Positions 1 to 11,088 of a DNA stretch of 64,000 nucleotides are shown here, one piece after another; position 1 is the first letter of the stretch; each line of letters opens with the position of its first letter. Origin of the DNA: Catonia carolina (taxonomy: Eukaryota > Arthropoda > Insecta > Hemiptera > Achilidae); the NCBI GenBank assembly GCA_035578175.1, contig JAQMRL010000005.1:56525722-56589721 (forward strand). The letters run 5' to 3'. A program made the translations under genes and the position numbers. Under the pieces are notes generated by a model, which had not been told where the DNA came from, made no database searches, and saw only the letters and a program-made list of their open reading frames with translations.

Positions 1-540
1 GTAGAGAACTCCATACTTCTATTCCAACGTCTAGAATGATAATTCCACGGGTTTAGTGGTATATTTCGCGAATTAATATCGAGTAAGAGTCAGTTTTCGA
101 TTTGAGAAAGTATATTTATGAAAAGTCTGTTTACCAAAGAAACACATTGTTAAAGTAAGGAATATTTTGCTTATGTTTAACCATTGTTTTTGAAGTACTA
201 GGGAACGTTTATAATATTACACCGACAATAAAATAAAATTATATACATGTTACATGTTGTGGTGTTACATGCACAAATATTAACAGAATATTTCAGTTTT
301 CTGAAATATTACTAATATTTTTCTAAGAAATTATAATATAATAATTTCTTATAATATGCACTGTTTGTCTTAAAGAGTGTTTCAGAAGATGATGATGATT
401 TTGTCAGAAGGAATAACCTTCGGACAAAATCTTTACCCAAGAAAACTTTGTTTCTACTCCGTGAATGATTCAATAATATCATGAAGTATAATTTATAATC
501 ACAAGTTTTACAATAATAGATAGGTAATCAAATGAACTTA
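1..540. other. AT-rich stretch, no gene seen
   Basis: No coding or RNA feature is supported here. The only structure is a small imperfect hairpin at about 400-432, where a 14-base arm reading ATTTTGTCAGAAGG faces CCTTCGGACAAAAT. It may be a worn transposon scrap, but nothing identifies it. Confidence 0.5.
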
Positions 541-599
541 AACTTGTACAATGGATCTGAAATCAAAGGAGAGTCGGAAAAGGAGAGTCTTTTGAAGAG

Positions 600-900
600 A
601 GTAGCTTAAACGAATGAATAAAAGTTGATTGTGGTAAGTAGAGGCAGCATCTGAAGAGAATGCCGGAAGAGAAAAAATACCCTTGAAAGTGAAGAACTAT
701 AGACCACATGGAAGACGGGAGTTTTGAAGGGCACGCAGAAGATGGCAATAGTTAAATTATGGAAAGTGTGATAAAATCTCTAAGCATTGAATTTATAAAA
801 ATAAATAACAAATCGCTGAAAACAGTGCAATTTATAAAAGTGAGTTTGGCAGGAGCCTAATCTTTGGTAGAACGAAAAAGAAGAAGAAGGAGAAAAATAA
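600..900 (+). pseudogene. LINE reverse-transcriptase C-terminal scrap with (AAG)n tail
   Basis: Around 630-740 a broken frame reads motifs such as HLKRMPEEKIP and NYRPHGRRE. These match the C-terminal region of the non-LTR reverse transcriptases also seen at 18.9 and 37 kb here (compare HLNRMPGERIP and YKPTGRRD at 19.06 kb). The copy ends after a 'gagcctaatcttt' phrase and an AAGAAGAAGAAGG tail at about 880-895, which is how the related copies end. It is 5'-truncated and carries stops, so it is dead. The homology call rests on shared motifs within the window. Confidence 0.55.
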
Positions 901-934
901 CCTAGTTTCAATCGATTAAAATTAAGAAACCATT

Positions 935-1392
935 TTTTTTCTTCGAAAGAACAGCCTCTCGAAAAATGTTAGCAGACATGCCGCCTACCCTATTTTGTAG
1001 AGCATAAAAAATATAGTAAATGAGGCAATTTTTTTTTAAATTCGCAAGAACCGTTTTTGAGAAAATCACAAAAAACTGAAAAATAACACGAATAATTTAC
1101 TACTTCCGGTTGACCGATTTTGATGAAAATGTTCGTGTCGTGCCCTCTAGTGGTACCTAACTTAAGTTCCGAGCTTCAACTTTGTATCATGTTCCGTTCT
1201 TGAGATATTTCGTTCACACACACGCGCGCGTGCGTGTGCGCACACACAAACACACACACATGCACCAAATTGCTAAAAACATGTTTTTTGGGTTCAGGGA
1301 GTCTAAAAACGTGTACATTTGGTGAAAACTCGATTTCGAAAATTAGACAAAAAACAATACTTCCTTCCTTTTTATTCATACATACAAGAGAA
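935..1392 (-). repeat. Repeat family R2, partial copy
   Basis: This copy shares with 5545-6335 (same strand) and 9682-10675 (opposite strand) the phrases 'gcagacatg.cgcctaccctat', 'ccgattttgatgaa' and 'cttgagatatt', followed by an alternating purine-pyrimidine CA/GC tract and a terminal 'caagagaaagtaaaa'. It is truncated at its far end. No protein is encoded; the short open frame at 1176-1379 lies across the simple repeat and is not a gene. Confidence 0.7.
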
Positions 1393-2930
1393 AGTAAAAA
1401 ATGACGTTTGCAATGACTAAAAATTTGCTAGATATTATTTTAAACAGTAATAAAACAACCTTTAGTTAATTACATTAACATCTTAATAAATAATAATTTA
1501 ATACCAACATGAGCAACTGAAATTATCGTATAAAATTAATATAGACAAGAAAATGGTACTAATGCCATTCATAATAAGTGAAAAAGTAATAAACAAATAT
1601 AAATAATTCACTCATCTTAGAAGATATAACATTTTAAATTACACTATAATAAAATAACATAAAGTTTATTAGAATATTTTATTACTATTTCAAGTTAGTT
1701 GAGAAAGTAATAATAAAAAAGATAATATCCGTTGTTGTTATTATTATGAAACACATAAAACAGTACGTTTTCATTGCAAAATATTAATAAATACTAAAAG
1801 AGAATATACGTTTACATCTTTAGAGAATATACGCATTACATCTAAATAACATCATTTGCTTTTATAAAATTAAACTCTGTTTCTCTTCAATATGTCTATA
1901 CTCGTGTGTCCTTATTTTTTATTCCAACCTATTGTTTGAGTTGATCTTCTAAAGTTAATTAAGGATAGAGAAAACATATATTACAATTTATTAAATAAAA
2001 CAACATGAAACATGTTTTATCATTTTTGATGTTTATTTGACTCAACTTAGAATGACGATAATCATATATTTGTTATTCCTTTAGTATTCTTGCTCGAGTT
2101 CTTATTTTGCAGCTTTAGTTTTCTTTCTAGCTTGTATATAGATTTGAATACTATACCCGTACGAGCTAAAGACTGCAGATGAGATCTAGCCAATAACAGC
2201 CAAAGTTGGGTGAGAGGTTGCCACTTCGCTTTGTCAATAAATTAAGATTCCCTTAAGCTTAACATGAAATTTACACTAAAATCTTCGTCTAGAATTTCTG
2301 TTTAATTCTACAACTTATTGATTAAAAAATTTCAAAAATTTATGTGACCGTTCAAGAAGCCTGAATTCAAAACTTTTCGTAACGTGAACTGTAGTATCAC
2401 AACGTGGCAACACAGAATGCGGTTGACGAAAGTGAGTTGGCTCTGTGCTGTGTTCTATAGTTGATTTCATGTTCAGAATGCAGTATGGAAAGTCCATAAG
2501 CAATGTATTTCATTTGGGAGTTTGAGCGTACTACTTTAAGTAAAAATATCGACTCCGCGTCACAACACGTTCTCATTGTAAACTCCTATTGAATAACGTA
2601 ATACGAAAACATACTTAATATTTGTATCGTTTTAAATATCAGATACCGACAATTATTATAGTAATGGAATTGTTTATCAATTTTATCGTCTTTTTTAGTT
2701 ATTTCAAAGTAAAGAATAGTTATTGTTTAAATCTTGTTTGAATAACAGTAGGTAGTATCTCCGAAAGGGCTAAAAATGGTATTAAAACTCTACTGGCCCG
2801 ACAGTGAGGGTGACGAAGTGAAATACGTCATACCCCTTTCTTGTATACGTACCTATGTCTCTTATCTAAACATCAGAGTATAATAATAACATTTACAGAG
2901 TAATAAAATATGATTTACGTAATAAAATAC
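1393..2930. other. AT-rich stretch, no gene seen
   Basis: I see no gene, RNA or recognisable repeat. Short open frames (for example 2315-2503 minus) lack any recognisable motif and look like chance. Confidence 0.5.
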
Positions 2931-3132
2931 GCTGGCCGCATTGGTGTAGTTGGTAACGTGCTCGCCTCTTTATCATCATGCGGTCGTGGGTTCGAATCCC
3001 ACTCAGGCACAACATATTTTCATACGTTACAAAAAAAATCATTTCATCCTTCATTGTTAACAGTTACACCCCAACGTCGTCGCTTATGACCGTTGCAGAT
3101 GATGCGACGTTAAATAAATAAATTAAAAAAAA
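2931..3132 (+). repeat. tRNA-derived SINE (family S1)
   Basis: A tRNA-like head contains an A-box (TGGTGTAGTTGG, near 2943) and a canonical B-box (GGTTCGAATCC, near 2990), the internal RNA polymerase III promoter. An unrelated body of about 110 bases follows, then an AAATAAATAAATTAAAAAA-type tail at about 3112-3131. The head does not fold as a plausible tRNA with a matched acceptor stem and is followed by body plus A-rich tail, so this is a SINE insertion rather than a tRNA gene. Only one copy of this family is seen here. Confidence 0.75.
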
Positions 3133-3422
3133 AATACGATTGATTAGGAAGCGAAAGTATTTTTCAGAATTTTTTGATTAAAAATGACCTTGCTAGAGGG
3201 TGGTAAGTAAAACTTGAAAATATTTTTGCCCGTGACCTTCGGATGTTGTCCATGAAGGAGAGTTATTATTGTGTTTGCTGTGCCTGATACTATCCGTACG
3301 CCTGATAACGCAACGGGTTCTCATAAGAGCTGTACTGCATTTTAAACGTGAAACAGAGTATAGGACACTACGCTCCGCCTTCATCTGCAGTCTATATACT
3401 GCAGTATATTTAGCTCGTCAGG
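3133..3422. other. Intergenic stretch, no gene seen
   Basis: Nothing is recognisable apart from a small inverted repeat, CTGCAGTCTATATACTGCAG, at about 3390. Overlapping open frames on both strands carry no known motif. Confidence 0.45.
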
Positions 3423-3531
3423 TTATAGACAGTGGTTACCGGTGTACTTTGTTGGTTAATGTTCGAATAACCATATTCTCTCAGGAGTAGTTGGCCTGGG
3501 TTTGTACAAAACTACACTTTATTTAAACGTC

Positions 3532-3587
3532 AAACATATTTTTCATCCGCATCTCGTCCCAACGAGATGCGGATGAAAAATATGTTT
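3532..3587. repeat. Perfect 26-bp-arm hairpin, CCCA loop
   Basis: The arm 3532-3557 is exactly complementary to 3562-3587, with a 4-base CCCA loop. It lies inside the S2 SINE copy, where other copies have single-copy sequence, so it arose after insertion. Confidence 0.9.
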
Positions 3588-3613
3588 ATGTTGTATATGT
3601 TGTATATGTTGTA

Positions 3614-3641
3614 GCAATCCCATGCCCCAGCATGGGATTGC
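3614..3641. repeat. Perfect 12-bp-arm hairpin, CCCA loop
   Basis: GCAATCCCATGC at 3614-3625 pairs perfectly with 3630-3641 around a CCCA loop, the same loop as the neighbouring larger hairpin. Together they mark an inverted, partly duplicated segment of the SINE. Confidence 0.9.
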
Positions 3642-3690
3642 TTATTGTTCTGAATTGAACAGATTGCAATGTACACTCGTTAGGTAGGAA

Positions 3691-5325
3691 AAAAAATAAT
3701 TCTGAACATGGTTCCTTATTTTCATCGTTCAACCCTCTTTCCTTCTTTATTTCCTTTAAAAACCCCATATTTTCTTCAATTATGAATATATTTCTATATC
3801 TATTGCATGTTTACCTATTTTTAGGATCTTTTGGTTTTTTTTTTGTTCTTTGAACCATCTTAGTTTGTTTCTGTAATTTTCAGCTTATGATACTCGTTTT
3901 GTGAGTCATTCTTATATCATACTTACCAAACCTGTAGAATCTTGTGCTTTTCTTTTTATTATATTAGTTAAGTTTTAGATTTTTTATAAATATTTTTATC
4001 ATAAAAATTTGGAAAAGAAACGATCGGAAAGAAAAGAGTGTGTCCGTCATTAACATAAAATCTATATTTTATTATAATATGTAAAGATTGGTTAAAATTA
4101 CAACTCACTGTTTAAAATTAAATCTGAAGTTTTTAATAGGTATACAAATAAAGTAGACATTTTTAATTTAGACTGTTAAATTTGTCCACTTTCAGTCATT
4201 TATAATTTTCAACATTTTGGATTAAAAAATTCCAAAAAAGTACTTTATTTTTGAAAAGTTTTCAAGAAAATCAAAGTTACCTGTACGTGGTTTGATGTCT
4301 TTATTTATAGTAAATAAGACAAGTTTTTCTTATCAAAATTTTGGTGGACGGGTAATCTTTCTTCGTTAATTCTTTTTGACCACCTTTAACCTACTTCCCC
4401 CATCACTAACCTTTCTGTCCCTCCTACAATCGTCTACCATCTTCCAACAACATTTTTAGTCTTTAATTTTTCATAAAAGTAGACTTTAACAGTATTTTTC
4501 TTGTTTCATTGTTTTTTTACTTATTTTTTTAATCAACTTTATACATAAATATCATAATCCCTTTTTTTACACATTTCATAAATGTTATTAATTTTAATCA
4601 GTTATGCATATTAGGCCTAATATATGTTTTAACTAGGTACCAAGTTAATAAAAGAAAACAAAACAGAATTATTCAGCAAATGTTTGTACAACGTTTAAAT
4701 GAATGAAAGCTAACGTGAGGAAAATGTTATTTTAAGTCACCCCTATCAAATCGTAGTAAAATATTCGGATAAAAAAATTAAAACACGGAGTAGGTAAAGG
4801 CTATAATTGCATAAACATTTTTGTAAAAACAAGTCAGTGACCTGATATTGTACATAGTTTATTTATTGAATAAAATAACTTTTTCCAATGCCAGAAAAAT
4901 TTTAAGGATTAATTGGAAAATATAAATTTCAAATACTTGGATGGCCAAAAAAAGATTGTTGCTTAAAAGTTTTACTTTTAATTATAATATATCAGTGGAA
5001 ATTAGTCCATCTTGGTAAACCCGTAAGACCTATCTGATATTCAGTTTTGAGTATATTATGCAAACCTTCACTCATGAAACTCATACAATCTACATTAAAC
5101 AAAACTTTATAGGTTATACAACAAAGAATCCTTTTACGTCACAAACGTAATGATATATACAATGACTTACCAGGACCCTAAGCAACAGATAACGTTAAAC
5201 TATTTTTCCTGATGACAGACGATAAAGTCTAATTTACTACTTGCAAATCCTCTCGTACAAAACTTGTACTCTAAGTTACTTATCAAATACGTTTAAAATG
5301 CTTCTGTCCAAAGGACCTTCTTAGG
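3691..5325. other. AT-rich stretch, no gene seen
   Basis: No feature can be supported. The sequence is long A/T-rich DNA with homopolymer runs and only short chance open frames. Confidence 0.5.
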
Positions 5326-5555
5326 CCGCGACCAGAATAAGAAGTCTACATCGGTCAATCCGTGTGTCTACAGTTGCATAGTTGAAGTATTCGAAGAAGT
5401 ACGGGACTTGAATTGTCATCCATACAAGTTGTAGATCGTCCAAGAACTGAAAGTTAATGATCATGTGAGATGTGACTACAATTCTGTTGAAATATTAGAT
5501 CGACCCATGCGTAATGTAACGAAGAGACTAGATGAATGTTTACGGAAAAATCTGG
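5325..5555 (+). pseudogene. HTH transposase fragment (Tc1/mariner-like, DUF4817 type)
   Basis: A broken plus-strand frame near 5409-5470 reads HPYKL, a stop, then IVQELKVNDH. Insect transposon proteins with an N-terminal helix-turn-helix domain (DUF4817-like) carry a comparable 'HPYK.Q.VQEL' segment between their DNA-binding and DDE catalytic parts. The preceding bases could encode the end of a second helix-turn-helix. There is an in-frame stop and no catalytic domain nearby, so this is a relic. The assignment is from memory of the family pattern and is tentative. Confidence 0.4.
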
Positions 5556-6335
5556 TGTGAAACACTCACACAAGTGTCTCTTGCCAATGCAAATAATTAA
5601 AAATAAACTTAACATAAGTAATAAAACATTAGAAATAAACAAAAAAAAATAACCTCAATAAACATTACCTAGTTTTCACATGAGTGAAAGACGCAAAATG
5701 AAAATTAACCTCGTTTGGCTTAAAAATACGAAAAATTACTCTCACGCTAACCTAGGCTGTGTAAAGAAAGACGCTCTAAATAAACTGTTTGAAATAAAAG
5801 TTGTAGGGTTTTAATTTCTCTACAACTTTTACCAGATACATTTTTGCCCTAGAATGCATATTAAAGTCGCAATCTTAAAAAAACAATTTTTTTACGAGAA
5901 AACAGCATTACCAAGAATTTCAGCAGACATGGCGCCTACCCTATCTTGTAGAGCATAAAAACTAACTAAATGAGGCAATTTTAAAAAAAATCGTAGAAGC
6001 CATTTTTGAGAAAATCGCAAAAAAGTGAAAAATGATACGAATAAACTACTAATTCCGGTGGACCGATTTTGATGAACATGATTGTGTCGGGTCCAGTAGT
6101 GATATCTAACTTAAGTTTCAAATTTTAAGTTCGTACAATATTCAGTTCTTGAGATATTCTGTTTATACACACACGCACACGCTGTGTGCGCACGCACGCA
6201 CACAGATTAGTCGGTAAAAACATTTTTTTTTGGTCCACGGGGTCTGAAAACGTGTAGATCCGGTGAAAACTCGATTTTGCAAAATCGTCATGAAAACAAT
6301 ACTTTCCTTCCTATGTATCCATATAGGCAAGAGAA
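5545..6335 (-). repeat. Repeat family R2, near-full copy (minus)
   Basis: It begins at the 'tggtgtgaaacactcacac...ctcttgccaatgcaaataatt' end and runs to 'tatccatataggcaagagaaag' at 6335. It matches the plus-strand copy at 9682-10675 along its length, including the CA/GC microsatellite at about 6170-6205. It is somewhat shorter than that copy because parts of the internal hairpin region are missing. No coding capacity. Confidence 0.75.
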
Positions 6336-6618
6336 AGAAAAAAAGAATCTCACCAGCAAGATGACATCTCCAAGAAATAAATTGTACTGTGTGTATTTTT
6401 AAAAGGCATTATTTTTACTATTAATGACAGAGATAAATTTCTTTAAAATTTTTTTTATAAAATTATATAATTTTCAAAATTTCCTGTTTTTTTTAATCAC
6501 TCGGTACTTTGATGTTGTATCCACCAAAACAAGTGTAAGTATACAGCCTAATAAGGGTCAATGGAGATGAAAAGGTTAGAAAATTTGTAATATAATAAAA
6601 AATAAAGCCTAAAATTAT

Positions 6619-7013
6619 GCTGTTGTTTAGGTCATCAGCCAAAAGGCTGGTTTGAACCTGTAGAGGTTTTACTAAGTAAAACGAGGAGTGAGGTGGTTTA
6701 CCAATGCCTTCCTCACTGAGTGGAAAAGTACGCTTATCAGCATGCCGAGCCCTCTGAAAAGCACATATTTTCCACTCTGCAAATGACAACTTCACTTCAT
6801 TCACCACAGGGTCTGGCTGTATAATGAAATTCATTACTTTCAGATAAGATAACTCTGATTAGTGTCTTTTACACCTCTACCTCTTCTGTTCTTAAATGAT
6901 TCAGTCATTTAATTGGCTGACCATGTGATAAGAAACAGAACTATTTATTTTAGCCCTGCAACTAACAGATCGAGTGTAAATAATTTGACACTCCACCTGT
7001 CTGTTATGGGCAG
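6619..7013 (-). repeat. Repeat family R1 ((AAC)n-tailed), copy 1
   Basis: Read on the minus strand it starts 'tgcccataacag...ggtggagtgt' and ends 'gacctaaacaac'. The minus strand carries an open frame (6493-6834) reading PDPVVNEVKLSFAEW and LSEEGIGKPPHSSFY. Similar text recurs in other R1 copies, so the frame is a property of the repeat. The (AAC)n 3' end suggests a retroposed element (SINE or LINE 3' end). No known protein domain is recognised. Confidence 0.75.
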
Positions 7014-7274
7014 AAAAAAAATTATGCTATAAAAAATTATGCTATAAACACAATAATATGGTGTTGACTAACGTAATTATTCATAAAGACTTTCATTCTT
7101 CCCTATTTGTTACATAATTAGATAAAAGTTTAATAACTGTGGTAGATGTTTTATCGGTAATTTTATCGGTAATCTATCCGGTACCTTGTATCCGTTGTAC
7201 AATGTAGTACACAACAACCAGAGCAAACTAAAAATTCCTTTTTTTAAATTTTTCTAGCGACCATTTCGGGTAAG

Positions 7275-7385
7275 GAACGGAGAGTTTGAACATGTAATAA
7301 TTTTCCGGACTCTGACCGGTAATCAAACTCGGGACCTAAAAAAATCCAGTATAGCACTCAAACCTCTGGTCCAAGAAGGAAACAC
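7275..7385 (-). repeat. SINE family S3, degenerate copy
   Basis: 'attttccggactctgaccggtaatcaaactcgggacc' resembles the minus-strand S3 copies at 19830 and 56810, whose B-box reads GGTTCGATTC on the minus strand. Here the B-box region is decayed. The call rests on similarity to those copies. Confidence 0.45.
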
Positions 7386-8034
7386 CGTATTATTTTATTA
7401 CTGATATGAATGAAACTGAAACTACAACCGGTTTATAAATGAAAGAAATACAAATGTTTGAGTTTAACTCATAAAGTATAACTTCCTTTTGAAATAAGCT
7501 GATTCTTTGCGGTCAAATGACAATATGACAAAGAAAAGTAAAACCCTGTCAAAAATGTAAACCCTTACTTTTACGGTTCCCGACGTGTTAGTTCTCTAGT
7601 ATTACTTTTAAATCTAATCTTATACATATTTCTAAGCCTGTCAGTCCTTACAAATAAAAAGTCCGACTGAAAATGTAAGTTCGTTAAAGAGTAAGAGAAA
7701 GACAATTGTAAAGAATGATTCTTTGCGTTTGGTTCAGCAAAAATAAATAAATGTAAGATTAGGAATAAATATGACAAAATTGAAAACACCTATTTAACTT
7801 ACCCAGTTATTGGACATCTTAAACGATACCTGCTTAGATAACTGGACAATCGATGGTTAATTTAAAACTTTCATTTGAAAGAAAACAAAATTGCTAAAGA
7901 ATTTAAAATCCAATATTTTATAATACGAAATCTTTAAAAATTTTCTTTTAACTCGTACTCAAACGAGAAATACTTGAACTACTTTATTTTTACCAAACGT
8001 ACAATTAAGCTGCAATAATTTTTATTTCTTGATT
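7386..8034. other. AT-rich stretch, no gene seen
   Basis: No gene or repeat is recognisable. The 7571-7789 minus open frame has no known motif. Confidence 0.45.
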
Positions 8035-8445
8035 TTTTGTCACTAAAAATATACGTTTTCAGGCCCCCTAATCACAAAAATCATGTTTTAGCAATTTATG
8101 TGTGTGTATCTGCGTGCCTGTGTGCGTGTCAGATAAAATACTAAAAAATGGAATCCCGAATGAAGTTTAAATTTGGAAATTAACTTAGGTACCTACTAAG
8201 TACTAGGGAACCCAACACGAACATTTCATCAAAATTGGCCAACCGAAAGCAGCTGTTTAATCTTACAATTGTTCATATTTTGCAATTTACTAAAAAACGG
8301 TTCATACAATATTTTTTTAATTGCCATATTTACTAGATTTTTTATGCTATACAAGATAGGATAAGCACCATGTCTGCTGAAATTTTTGGGAGCTGTAATC
8401 TCGTGGTAAGAATGTTTTTTTTTTAAGATTGAGGCTTAAATGTTT
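8035..8445 (+). repeat. Repeat family R2, partial copy (plus)
   Basis: It shares 'atacgttttcaggccccct', a degenerate GT tract, 'cgaacatttcatcaaaattggccaacc' and 'caagataggataagcaccatgt' with the 9682-10675 copy, in the same orientation. Both ends are eroded. The solo LTR at 8494 lies just beyond. Confidence 0.7.
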
Positions 8446-8488
8446 CACTCGAAGTGATTACTTATATACAAACAACTTTTTTAAGTGG

Positions 8489-8493
8489 CAATT
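8489..8493. repeat. Target-site duplication CAATT (left)
   Basis: CAATT directly precedes the solo LTR and is repeated exactly at 9278-9282 after it. Confidence 0.75.
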
Positions 8494-9277
8494 TGAAATC
8501 TTAACTGGATGGTGGCCCTGAAGTGTAAACCTTAATGAGTTTGTCCTGAGAAGGACCGTTGTGCTCGTCTCGAAGGAGACCAGTGTAGGCAGCCTGTGGC
8601 TGCGGCTGCTGCGGCGGCGACGGCTGCTGCGTTGCTGGCTGCTGCAAGTCCCAGAGCATCTTCCTTCTTTATCTCGTGGATGTAGAAGGTCGATCTCCGT
8701 TGAAGATGTAGAATATATTAATCGTCCTGGCGGTCGGGGGCTAGGCGACACGGCGTGTCGTCATCCAGCGAAGACGTCATCCTCTTCCCTCGCAGTAGTG
8801 CGTCGATGGCAGCTTCGTTGGGTCCGGTGGGCGTGAGGCTCGTTCGAGGGACCGCTGTGGGCCTAGCTCGCGGCAGCGGGCGATGACGGTCTGGGCAACG
8901 GCTTACTCTGTTGGGTCGGCGAGCGGAAGCATTATCTTCTCTCTTGCGAGGTCACCGATGAGCCTTCTTTGGAGTCCGGTAGCCGTGTGCCGATGGTGGA
9001 CTTCTTGTCTGCTGTCTAGATTGGAATTGAATCTCTTGTGTAGATTGGAATTGAATCTCCTCGGGCTCAGTGGAACGCTGTTTATATAGTCGCCGAGAGC
9101 GCTGTGGTAAGGGCGGTTATTAGTCTTAACCTTGACGACAAAGGCCTCTGTCGGTAGGCTGCCACAGACCTACCGCTCCTTTCGGAAGTATTGGCGGTTC
9201 CCTCGGTCGCTAAATCGCTAGCTTTGACATCCAGCAGCGTAGAACCTAATCAAAGGGGCGACCGTGATAGTTCGACA
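8494..9277 (-). mobile_element. Solo LTR of an LTR retrotransposon (784 bp)
   Basis: The block starts TG (TGAAATC) and ends CA (TTCGACA) and is flanked by a perfect 5-bp CAATT duplication, the signature of an LTR integration. It is much more GC-rich than its surroundings. On the minus strand it opens TGTCGAACTATCACGG and has a TATA box (TATATAAACAG, near 9078-9090) about 190 bases in, so transcription would run on the minus strand. A 20-base direct repeat (ATTGGAATTGAATCTC core) lies downstream at about 9010-9058. No internal gag/pol is present, consistent with recombination between two LTRs. Open frames inside (for example 8458-8751 minus, 8561-8836 plus) are not genes. Five-base duplications fit BEL/Pao, Copia and some Ty3 elements, so the superfamily is left open. 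Confidence 0.75.
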
Positions 9278-9282
9278 CAATT
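9278..9282. repeat. Target-site duplication CAATT (right)
   Basis: Exact copy of 8489-8493 on the other side of the solo LTR. Confidence 0.75.
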
Positions 9283-9681
9283 TTTACCGTTTTACATATG
9301 ACAGAAATATTTGTAATTCAACAACACTAAGAAATGATTATTACAAATGTATATTCAAATAATTGTCAGTTTTTTATTATTGTCTTTGACAAGAAAGGAC
9401 AAGCCTCGTAAACTTACTACTACATTTCATACACAACAATGCAAGTAAAAAGTTAAAGTACAATGAAGGAGTGTGTAATGTTTTTGACAGTAAAAAAGGA
9501 AACCATATTAGAAGAATTTTTATGACAGTTCTGCTAATGCTATATTATTTTTAATGTGTTTTAAGTGGACATGTACAAGATTGACATACTGGTTGTCATT
9601 AGTACAGTTGTATATTAGTTCATAAATACGAATGTCACTTTTGTAAATGTTTTAGCTACACATTTTTTAAACCATAGTTAT
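9283..9681. other. AT-rich stretch, no gene seen
   Basis: Nothing recognisable. It separates the solo LTR from the R2 copy. Confidence 0.45.
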
Positions 9682-10675
9682 TTTTACTTTCTCTTGCCTA
9701 TATGAATATATAGGAAGGAAAGTATTGTTTTCATGTCGATTTTTCGAAATCGAGTTTTCACCGGATCTATACGTTTTCAGACCCCCTGAACCCAAAAAAC
9801 ATGTTTTTAGCGATTGGTCTGTGTGTGTGTCTGTGTGTGTGTGTGTGTGCATGTGTGTGTGTGTGTGTCTGTGTGTGTGTGTGTCTGTGTGTGAACAGAA
9901 TATCTCAAGAACGGAACATCGTACGAACTTGAAACTTGAAACTTAAGTTACATACCACTACCGAACGCGACACGAACATTTTCATCAAAATCGGTCAACC
10001 GGAAGTAGTAGTTTATTCGTATAATTTTTCAGTTCTTTGCGATTTTCTCAAAAACTGGTCCTACGATTTTTTTTAAAATCGCCTATTTTACTCAATTTTT
10101 TATTCTCTACAAGATAGGGTAGGCGCCATGTTTGCTGAAATTCTCGGTGAGGCTGTTTTCACGTAAAAACGTTGTTTTTTTAAGATTACGGCTTTAATAT
10201 AAATTTTAGCGCAAAAACTTATATAATAAAAGTTGTAGAGAATTTAAAATTCTACAACTTTTATTTCAAACATTTTTTTTGTATGACGCTTAGTTTAGCG
10301 GTAATTTGCGATTTTCTGTTTTTTTCTCACGAAAACGTGAGAAAAATCGATTTTTTTAACATTTCGGTCTTAGTATGCATTTTACGACAAAAGTGTATAT
10401 AATAAAAGTTATAGAAAATTAAAAGATCTACAACTTTTGTTTAGAGAATTTTTCTCTACAGAGCCTAGTTTAGCGTGAAAGTGCGATTTTCCGTTTTTTT
10501 TAAGCCAAATTGAGTTCGATTTTCATTTTGCGTCTTCCACTCATGATTAAAATAAGGTTATGTTTTTGAGGTTAGTTTTTGTTCATTTCTAATGTTTTAA
10601 TACTAATGTTAGGTTTATTGTTAATTATTTGCATTGGCAAGAGAAAGTTGTGTGAGTGTTTCACACCAGATTTTT
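9682..10675 (+). repeat. Repeat family R2, fullest copy
   Basis: This is the longest R2 copy. ACTTTCTCTTGCC at 9686-9698 is exactly inverted near the other end (GGCAAGAGAAAGT, 10636-10648). The unit contains a GT/CT microsatellite (about 9823-9893), a conserved stretch with 'ggtaggcgccatgttt', and two internal hairpins (about 10227-10265 and 10405-10445) with AAAAGTTGTAGA-type arms. It has no protein-coding frame: the 9725-9946 open frame simply crosses the microsatellite. It is probably a non-autonomous mobile element of unknown class. The similarity between copies runs a few bases past the inverted ends, so the exact borders are uncertain. Confidence 0.7.
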
Positions 10676-11088
10676 TATAGTATAAAAGTCATTACTCTTT
10701 TAATTTATTTCTACTTTATTTCGATTGCAAAATTATTAACGTATTTTTAATATTTATACCATAATAACATATTTTCATAAATTTTATGGTTAAATAAAGA
10801 AGTTTGATATTTTTCCAGCCGGATTGTTGTGTTTGCTTATTGTGTTTTGAGTGTCAATACAATTTATCACCTGCTGGCTACATTAGCATCTCTTCACTTG
10901 TTGATTTTTGTAGCATAGAGTGAAAGGTTTTTCGTAACGTCTATTTATTACGTCAGATTCTGTTATGTCTATTGGTTTTTTTATTTACTGAGAATGATGT
11001 TCTTTGTACTTCTCGAAAGATGTATAATTGCTTTTATACAAGGCCTTTGGCTTTTGTAAATCAGTAGTAAACGGATTCTATAGCATGA
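10676..11088. other. AT-rich stretch, no gene seen
   Basis: No supportable feature. Confidence 0.45.

Larger units (their letters stand above)
3423..3690 (+). repeat. SINE family S2, rearranged copy with two perfect hairpins
   Basis: The phrases 'cagtggttaccggtgtacttt', 'ggcctgggtttgtacaa' and 'ttattgttctgaattgaacag' match the SINE copies at 40013, 54260 and 54600. In the middle the normal '...catctcattgggtcatggggttgc' segment is replaced by two perfect snap-back hairpins (3532-3587 and 3614-3641) separated by a TTGTATATG tandem. The tRNA-like head is missing. Confidence 0.7.

Noticed and set aside
2931..3010. Possible tRNA gene (A-box and B-box present)
   Set aside because: The promoter boxes are followed by a non-tRNA body and an A-rich tail, and no matched acceptor stem was seen; a SINE explains it better.
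8458..9089. Arg/Ser-rich and Leu-rich open frames in the GC-rich block
   Set aside because: They lie inside a solo LTR with exact target duplications, on both strands, and have no domain match that I recognise.
9725..9946. Open frame across the GT microsatellite
   Set aside because: Simple repeats of this kind give open frames without coding meaning, and the sequence is part of repeat R2.
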